Assembly: GCA_037132015.1 (NCBI GenBank) | Contig: JBAXPW010000053.1 | Coordinates: 1-10,297, forward strand | Source of the DNA: JBAXPW01 sp037132015 | Lineage (GTDB): Bacteria; Patescibacteriota; Microgenomatia; UBA1406; GWC2-37-13 | Direction: 5' to 3' | DNA length: 10,297 nucleotides | Part shown: in pieces, positions 6,483 through 10,297 of the stretch | How the letters are laid out: every line of letters begins with the position of its first letter | How positions within the stretch are numbered: the first letter of the stretch is position 1 | The notes under the pieces: model-generated | What the model was told of the DNA's origin: nothing | Databases searched by the model: none | The model's input: the letters and a program-made list of their open reading frames with translations, nothing else | Program-made: the position numbers and the translations under genes

Positions 6483-7301
6483 ATGAAGATTGGTATATTT
6501 GATTCTGGTGTTGGTGGATTGGCGATTTTAAATAAGATAGTCAATCGATTGCCACAATATGATTATGTGTATCTAGGTGATAATGCTCGGGTACCATATG
6601 GCAATCGTTCTGAACATATTGTTGCGCAATATGTAGAAGAAGCTGTGAGCTTTTTGTTCAAAGAACAATCTCAATTAATTATTCTAGCTTGCAATACAGC
6701 AACTGCTGTAGGATTACGCCCTATTCAACAGGTGTATCTAAAAAATATATATTCTGATAGAAGAGTATTAGGAGTAGTTCGTCCTGCAGTAGAGACTGCT
6801 GTAGAGTTAGGAGCTAAACGAATAGGTATTATTGGAACAACTCTCACAATTTCATCCGAATGTTTTCCAAAAGAAATTGGTAAAATAAATCCACATATTG
6901 AGGTATATCAGCAAGCATGTCCACTATTGGTTCCAATGATTGAAGAAGGTGCTATTGATCGTGAAGAAATATTTCATGTATTAAAAAGATATCTTCAACC
7001 TCTGATTGGTAAGAATATTGAGGCAATTATTCTTGGATGTACCCATTATGAACTCATAGAATTGTATATAAAAGAAATAGTTGGACAGAAAGTAAAAGTG
7101 ATTTCAGAAGGGGAAGTAGTAGCTACTAAACTTGATGAATATCTAAAGCGACACAATGAAATAGAAAATTTACTATCAAAAAATAGTACAAGAGAGTATT
7201 ATTTTACCGATCTTGATGATCATTACAAAAAACTTGCGCAGTATTTTCTTGGCTCATCTTATAATGTAGATAGTTTATTTCAAGAGGTTTATTTACCTTA
7301 G
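6483..7301 (+). CDS. murI: Glutamate racemase (272 aa)
   Basis: Converts L-glutamate to D-glutamate for peptidoglycan stem peptides, without a cofactor, in the cytosol. The family pattern is complete: GIFDSGVGG at the N-terminus with D7 and S8 in the active site, YLGDNARVPYG at 30-40, the first catalytic cysteine C70 in ACNTATA, and the second catalytic cysteine C186 in GCTHYE. Length is normal for the family and there is no sign of damage. Its presence means the organism makes or modifies peptidoglycan. The gene stands alone on the plus strand, divergent from the hydrolase unit and convergent with the Nudix gene, with 7 bases between stop codons. It appears to have its own promoter with the ATG at the predicted transcript end. 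Confidence 0.97.
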   Translation: MKIGIFDSGVGGLAILNKIVNRLPQYDYVYLGDNARVPYGNRSEHIVAQYVEEAVSFLFKEQSQLIILACNTATAVGLRPIQQVYLKNIYSDRRVLGVVRPAVETAVELGAKRIGIIGTTLTISSECFPKEIGKINPHIEVYQQACPLLVPMIEEGAIDREEIFHVLKRYLQPLIGKNIEAIILGCTHYELIELYIKEIVGQKVKVISEGEVVATKLDEYLKRHNEIENLLSKNSTREYYFTDLDDHYKKLAQYFLGSSYNVDSLFQEVYLP

Positions 7302-7308
7302 AGAAATA

Positions 7309-7890
7309 TTATTTGAACAGAAGTTTTTTGAAAGTCTCTAATTTTTCAGGATGTAATCTGATTTGTAATATGTATCGTGCTAATTCCTTATCACGAAATA
7401 GTTCATTTTCTGACAAAAGTAGAAATTCATCAAAAGATATAAGTCTATTTTCTATTTTTTCCCCTGAATCAAGGTGTTGTAGATTAGTTCTTATACAATC
7501 ACGAGCTATATAATAATGCATTTTCCAGATCATTTTGTTAAATGGTTGAGTTTTCATTAAAGATATCCATTCGTTTGCCTTATATCCTGTTTCTTCAATT
7601 AGCTCACGTTTTGATGCTGTAAGCACATCTTCATTTTGATCAACTCTCCCCCCGGGAAGAGATATAAATGTATGATGATAGGGTTGCTCTTGATATTGAA
7701 TGAGTATTTTATTTTCGATTATAGGAATAATAGTTACCGTATCAGCTCGTACTATTTTTTCAAATAATGCTGTTGTCCCATCAAACATTAGTTGATCCCA
7801 TTGATATATATCAAAAATTTCTCCCTGAAAGACTCGTTTTGCCTTTGGAGGAAGTAAGCTTATATCATTTTTTAGTCGATTTATTTTCAT
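7309..7890 (-). CDS. Nudix hydrolase, ADP-ribose pyrophosphatase-like (193 aa)
   Basis: Expected to cleave ADP-ribose or a related nucleoside diphosphate sugar. It has the N-terminal strand region seen in ADP-ribose pyrophosphatase-type Nudix proteins (VFQGEIFDIYQW, 20-31), then LPGG at 78-81 and a full Nudix box G81-x5-E87-x7-R95-E96-L97-I-E99-E100-T-G102. The frame is open up to an ATG at 7953, but the 21 extra residues lie over the coding sequence of a 60-residue membrane protein in another frame and do not look like part of the domain, so I start at 7890 (MKINRLK). This gives a 26-base overlap with that gene and suggests translational coupling. It is the last gene of a five-gene minus-strand unit and converges with murI. 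Confidence 0.88.
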   Translation of the reverse strand: MKINRLKNDISLLPPKAKRVFQGEIFDIYQWDQLMFDGTTALFEKIVRADTVTIIPIIENKILIQYQEQPYHHTFISLPGGRVDQNEDVLTASKRELIEETGYKANEWISLMKTQPFNKMIWKMHYYIARDCIRTNLQHLDSGEKIENRLISFDEFLLLSENELFRDKELARYILQIRLHPEKLETFKKLLFK

Positions 7891-8047
7891 TATTTTTACG
7901 TAATTTGATAAGATCGGTGATGATAAATCCAAGAAGTAAAGGTATAAGAACAATCAAAAAATGTTCACCCCATCCGTGATTAAAAACATACAACTCGCTG
8001 ATAATAACTACAATCCAAATTAATCCATAATAAAACTGTTTCTGCAT
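7865..8047 (-). CDS. Small two-helix membrane protein, uncharacterised (60 aa)
   Basis: A short open frame with the composition of a real small membrane protein: one hydrophobic helix at about 7-22, a turn FNHGWGEHF (22-30), a second helix at about 31-47, and a basic tail rich in Lys and Asn. The charged tail predicts both ends in the cytosol. It starts 14 bases after the stop of the 295-residue membrane protein and overlaps the following Nudix gene by 26 bases, fitting the tight spacing of the unit. I recognise no family. Against it: the size is small and AT-rich sequence easily encodes hydrophobic peptides. For it: without it there would be a gap of about 170 bases in an otherwise packed operon. 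Confidence 0.6.
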   Translation of the reverse strand: MQKQFYYGLIWIVVIISELYVFNHGWGEHFLIVLIPLLLGFIITDLIKLRKNNENKSTKK

Positions 8048-8061
8048 ATATAATAAAGGTG

Positions 8062-8949
8062 CTAATCTTCTTGATCCAAGCCATAATGAATAAATGAAAA
8101 ATAGTTATATATCAATAATATGAGAATACCGCATATCATCGCCCCAATACCAAGTACGATATCATAAGGGCGAGGAGTAGTAAGTGAAAATCGAATCAGA
8201 ATAGTGGAGATGATAAAACCTGCATCCCGAAAGACCAATTCGTAATCAGAGATATAAATGAGAGAAAATAGCAGAATTAGGACATCTGCAAATATCATTA
8301 CGGTAAATAACCCGTCATAAAAATAAATTCCAGTAAAGTTAATTCCTGATGTGATATGAGAAATCCATTGCAAACCACTATATAACGCCATGAAAAATAG
8401 AAGAAAACAAAGAAATAGCGATATACTTTTTTTAATTTCTACATAATGATTGATCCGTTTGTCGGTTTTGTGAATAAAGTTCTTATGAATTATTCGATGA
8501 AAGAGTGTTACTAAAAAAAACATGATAATTCCACCAGCGAGATCGAGAAGCACTGGCGAAAGTTTATTATAAATTTCAGACGACCAATTTGTAGCTGATT
8601 CAAGAGCCCCAATATCCTTAAACACATTTCGAATTATTATGAGTGAAACAATTTCGTATTGTTTCGCGATTGAAATTGTGAGTGATTTTGGTATTGAGAC
8701 TATGAGTAAAAAGACTTCAAAAAATAGAATGAAACTAAAGGGTGTGTGAATTGCTGAAAGATAATATGCGTCTTTAATTTTTAAAATATCAGGAATCCCT
8801 GAAAAGTTGCGATTTATAGCAATGAGAATGAGATGGGCTATAAGCGCTATTATTCCTATTAAAATAATGCAATTTTTGAATTGCTGAATAAATTTTTCAT
8901 TAAAAACCCGCTCATAAAAAGATGATAATGTATGTGTGAGACAATGCAT
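8062..8949 (-). CDS. Polytopic membrane protein of unknown function (295 aa)
   Basis: About seven hydrophobic segments (roughly 26-46, 68-86, 132-150, 175-194, 207-232, 241-256 and 263-286). Between the second and third is a distinctive half-polar stretch SIAKQYEIVSLIIIRNVFKD (93-112) that could be an amphipathic helix along the membrane. Acidic or basic residues near or in helices (E78, D212, D222, R240, R253) suggest a functional core, such as a channel or transporter, rather than a simple anchor. I do not recognise a named family and assign no function. It starts 10 bases after the HAD gene and is followed by a 60-residue two-helix protein, so the two may form a membrane complex. No Shine-Dalgarno sequence or -10-like hexamer precedes it, consistent with an internal operon position. 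Confidence 0.75.
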   Translation of the reverse strand: MHCLTHTLSSFYERVFNEKFIQQFKNCIILIGIIALIAHLILIAINRNFSGIPDILKIKDAYYLSAIHTPFSFILFFEVFLLIVSIPKSLTISIAKQYEIVSLIIIRNVFKDIGALESATNWSSEIYNKLSPVLLDLAGGIIMFFLVTLFHRIIHKNFIHKTDKRINHYVEIKKSISLFLCFLLFFMALYSGLQWISHITSGINFTGIYFYDGLFTVMIFADVLILLFSLIYISDYELVFRDAGFIISTILIRFSLTTPRPYDIVLGIGAMICGILILLIYNYFSFIHYGLDQED

Positions 8950-8959
8950 ATTTTGTTGT

Positions 8960-9622
8960 TTAACTATTTTGTAATTCAGTCCATGTTGTCATATTAAAAT
9001 CTTCAAGAGATGATAATACGCGATCTGCAATTCCAAGTCTTTTATCAGTATGATTGTTTAGTTCTGGTATTGCAACACATTTCATTTTGGCTGATTTTGC
9101 AGATAGAATACCGTTTATAGAGTCTTCAAAAGCAAGACAATTTTCTGGAGGAATATGTAGTTTTCTTGCTGTTGAAATATATACTGCAGGATGGGGTTTG
9201 CCATATGTCTCGTGTTCAGCAGAATGAACAATTTGCATATATGATTGTATTTCCAGTCTTTTAATAACCACCTCAATAAGTTTTAAATGTGAAGATGATG
9301 CTATCGCACATGGTATTTTCATATAATGAAAAAAAGAAAGGATATGATTTGTTCCTGGTTTTGCCACCCCGTTTGATTCTATTTGTTTAATGACATTCAC
9401 ATGAATTTTTTGCTCTATAATACCTCTATCAATAGAACAGGCAGGAAATTTGTTTTGCCAATGTTTAATTGTTTCATCTATTCGTAAACCGGTAGTTTCA
9501 AGGCACATTTCGGGGGATAAATGAATGCCAACTTCGCCAAATGATTGAATCTCCGCCAGATGCCATAAAGGTTCAGAATCAATCAACAAACCGTCCATAT
9601 CGAAAATTACTGCTTGTATCAT
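8960..9622 (-). CDS. HAD phosphatase, HxpB/YniC-like (220 aa)
   Basis: A sugar-phosphate phosphatase of the beta-phosphoglucomutase-like HAD group, resembling E. coli hexitol phosphatase HxpB (YniC) along its length. Motif I is FDMDGLLIDSEPLW with D8 and D10; a small helical cap carries TGLRID (44-49); motif II is the serine run S109-S111; motif III is K142 in GKPHP; motif IV is FEDSINGILSAK (165-176) with E166 and D167. Likely substrates are hexose, hexitol or deoxyhexose phosphates; specificity is inference. The frame is open to an ATG at 9655, but the start at 9622 puts the first Asp at residue 8, as is typical, and leaves 4 bases after the upstream Nudix stop instead of overlapping it. 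It follows a Nudix gene, mirroring the arrangement at 29-1074. Confidence 0.88.
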   Translation of the reverse strand: MIQAVIFDMDGLLIDSEPLWHLAEIQSFGEVGIHLSPEMCLETTGLRIDETIKHWQNKFPACSIDRGIIEQKIHVNVIKQIESNGVAKPGTNHILSFFHYMKIPCAIASSSHLKLIEVVIKRLEIQSYMQIVHSAEHETYGKPHPAVYISTARKLHIPPENCLAFEDSINGILSAKSAKMKCVAIPELNNHTDKRLGIADRVLSSLEDFNMTTWTELQNS

Positions 9623-9626
9623 ATAT

Positions 9627-10205
9627 TTAGAAAAATTTCTGATGAAGAACTTCAAATAATTGTGGATAAAATGAATGAATAAGATATCCTTCTTTTTGTA
9701 CTAATATATTTTTTTCAAATTCTGTTAATAATATAGAATTGACTTCTGAAACTTCTTCTTTTTGCAAAATAATATCTGATATATCAAAATTATATCGACA
9801 AAGATACATATCGCAAAATTCATTGTCTCGTATTCCATTTCTATTTCTTGTATCCAACTTTTTTATCATAAAAAGAAATTCTAATGAACTTTCATTTTCA
9901 ACTATTCCGAGCTCTTCATGTAGTTCTCGTATTGCAGATTCAATGCTTGTGTCTCCAGTAGAAACATGTCCTGCTACGGAGATATCCCACATATTTGGAT
10001 TAAAATCCTTATTTTTTGATCTTTTTTGAATAAGGATTTCATTTTTTGAATTTATGATACAAATAAAAATACTTTTGTGCCAATTTCCATCATGATGAAC
10101 ATCAGTGCGTGATTTTATTTGACCTGTTGGTTTTCCATTCTCATCTAGCACGTCAAACATTTCTTTAGAGGGATCTTTGATTGTTATTTTTATATTATTT
10201 ATCAT
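9627..10205 (-). CDS. Nudix hydrolase, YfcD/IPP-isomerase-like subgroup (192 aa)
   Basis: A Nudix protein of the subgroup that resembles isopentenyl-diphosphate isomerase. Order: EMFDVLDENGKPTG (15-28), SRTDVHHDGNWHKS (32-45), ILIQKRSKNK (57-66), WDISVAGH (73-80), then the Nudix box G79-x5-D85-x7-R93-E94-L95-H-E97-E98-L-G100-I. The usual Glu after x5 is Asp85. The isomerase-type CSHP catalytic-cysteine segment is absent and WDISVAGHV stands there, as in YfcD-type hydrolases. I therefore call it a hydrolase rather than idi. The substrate is unknown. It is the first gene of a five-gene minus-strand unit, with a perfect TATAAT 5 bases upstream of its ATG. Confidence 0.87.
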   Translation of the reverse strand: MINNIKITIKDPSKEMFDVLDENGKPTGQIKSRTDVHHDGNWHKSIFICIINSKNEILIQKRSKNKDFNPNMWDISVAGHVSTGDTSIESAIRELHEELGIVENESSLEFLFMIKKLDTRNRNGIRDNEFCDMYLCRYNFDISDIILQKEEVSEVNSILLTEFEKNILVQKEGYLIHSFYPQLFEVLHQKFF

Positions 10206-10210
10206 CCTGT

Positions 10211-10216
10211 ATTATA
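10211..10216 (-). promoter_or_regulatory. -10 hexamer for the right-hand minus-strand unit
   Basis: On the minus strand a perfect TATAAT is followed by ACAGG and then the ATG of the YfcD-like Nudix gene. The 5-base spacing puts the predicted transcription start at the ATG. The AGG touching the ATG is too close to act as a normal Shine-Dalgarno site. No strong -35 is seen; a tandem pair of CCATAC hexamers (plus-strand 10219-10230) occupies the spacer. Confidence 0.5.
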
Positions 10217-10239
10217 ACGTATGGGTATGGTAAATAGTA

Positions 10240-10275
10240 ATTAGCTGAATTCTAAGTCGAATCCGAACAGCTAGT
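10240..10275. repeat. Short inverted repeat upstream of the right-hand unit
   Basis: TAGCTG (10242-10247) and CAGCTA (10268-10273) are exact inverted copies, extendable by a G-T wobble and an A-T pair. Nested inside are ATTC (10249-10252) and GAAT (10259-10262) around a 6-base loop. It could fold as a bulged hairpin in RNA or be a protein-binding site about 25-60 bases upstream of the -10 on the minus strand. No T-tract follows on either strand, so it is not a classic terminator. The window ends 22 bases later. I see nothing else in 10217-10297. Confidence 0.35.
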
Positions 10276-10297
10276 AAGGAAACTGTTAAAAACTTCG

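Noticed and set aside
9739..10029. Plus-strand 96-residue frame, Ser-rich, under the right-hand Nudix gene
   Set aside because: It is antisense to the Nudix box; its Ser/Ile richness is what antisense AT-rich coding sequence gives.
9627..10205. Isopentenyl-diphosphate isomerase (idi)
   Set aside because: The isomerase CSHP cysteine segment is missing and WDISVAGHV replaces it, so a YfcD-like hydrolase fits better.
10240..10297. Possible tmRNA start: the minus strand reads GGATTCGAC near 10255-10263, like the conserved 5' segment of ssrA
   Set aside because: A tmRNA in that direction would run several hundred bases through the Nudix coding sequence, and neither a G-rich acceptor stem nor a 3' tRNA-like end with CCA is present.
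1..10297. UGA recoded as glycine, as in some Patescibacteria (Gracilibacteria, Absconditabacteria)
   Set aside because: UGA ends the ITPase and the alpha/beta hydrolase at normal family lengths, and conserved glycines are read from GGN codons.

Overview
The window is AT-rich and almost solidly coding. It holds twelve protein genes separated by 3 to 12 bases or slightly overlapping, and no RNA gene, CRISPR array or mobile element that I can see. UGA ends several clear genes (the ITPase, the alpha/beta hydrolase and the 60-residue ORF), so the genetic code looks standard. The organism has a glutamate racemase, hence peptidoglycan. Three things resemble Candidate Phyla Radiation (Patescibacteria, perhaps Microgenomates-like) genomes: small housekeeping hydrolases, a TMTC-like glycosyltransferase-fold/TPR membrane protein, and an HMA-SafE-cupredoxin fusion. 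That placement is inference from protein flavour, not from a marker gene.

Layout. (1) 29-3003, plus strand: a Nudix hydrolase, a HAD phosphatase and a large membrane protein with six TPRs. (2) 6453-3007, minus strand, read right to left: a membrane-anchored alpha/beta hydrolase, a membrane-anchored HxH protein, a fusion of HMA domain, seven-helix SafE/DsbD-like domain and cupredoxin, and a YjjX-type inosine/xanthosine triphosphatase. This unit converges with block 1, leaving 3 bases between stop codons. (3) 6483-7301, plus strand: murI alone, divergent from block 2. (4) 10205-7309, minus strand: a YfcD-like Nudix protein, an HxpB-like HAD phosphatase, two uncharacterised membrane proteins (295 and 60 residues) and an ADP-ribose-pyrophosphatase-like Nudix protein. 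It converges with murI. (5) 10206-10297: the upstream region of block 4, with a promoter and a short inverted repeat.

How the genes may work together. Three Nudix proteins, two HAD phosphatases and one ITPase give a strong nucleotide and metabolite clean-up theme, and a Nudix gene is followed directly by a HAD gene twice. The 4869-3541 fusion looks like a one-chain copper-handling device: a cytosolic CxxC domain, a membrane core with a conserved Cys in each half, and an external Cys/Met cupredoxin. The HxH protein beside it may be a partner.

The most unusual genome-level signal is at the starts. No gene has a clear Shine-Dalgarno sequence. The genes that begin transcription units, plus two internal ones, have a TATAAT-like hexamer 5-7 bases before the ATG, the arrangement expected for leaderless mRNAs. 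In several cases the upstream gene's stop codon lies inside this hexamer.
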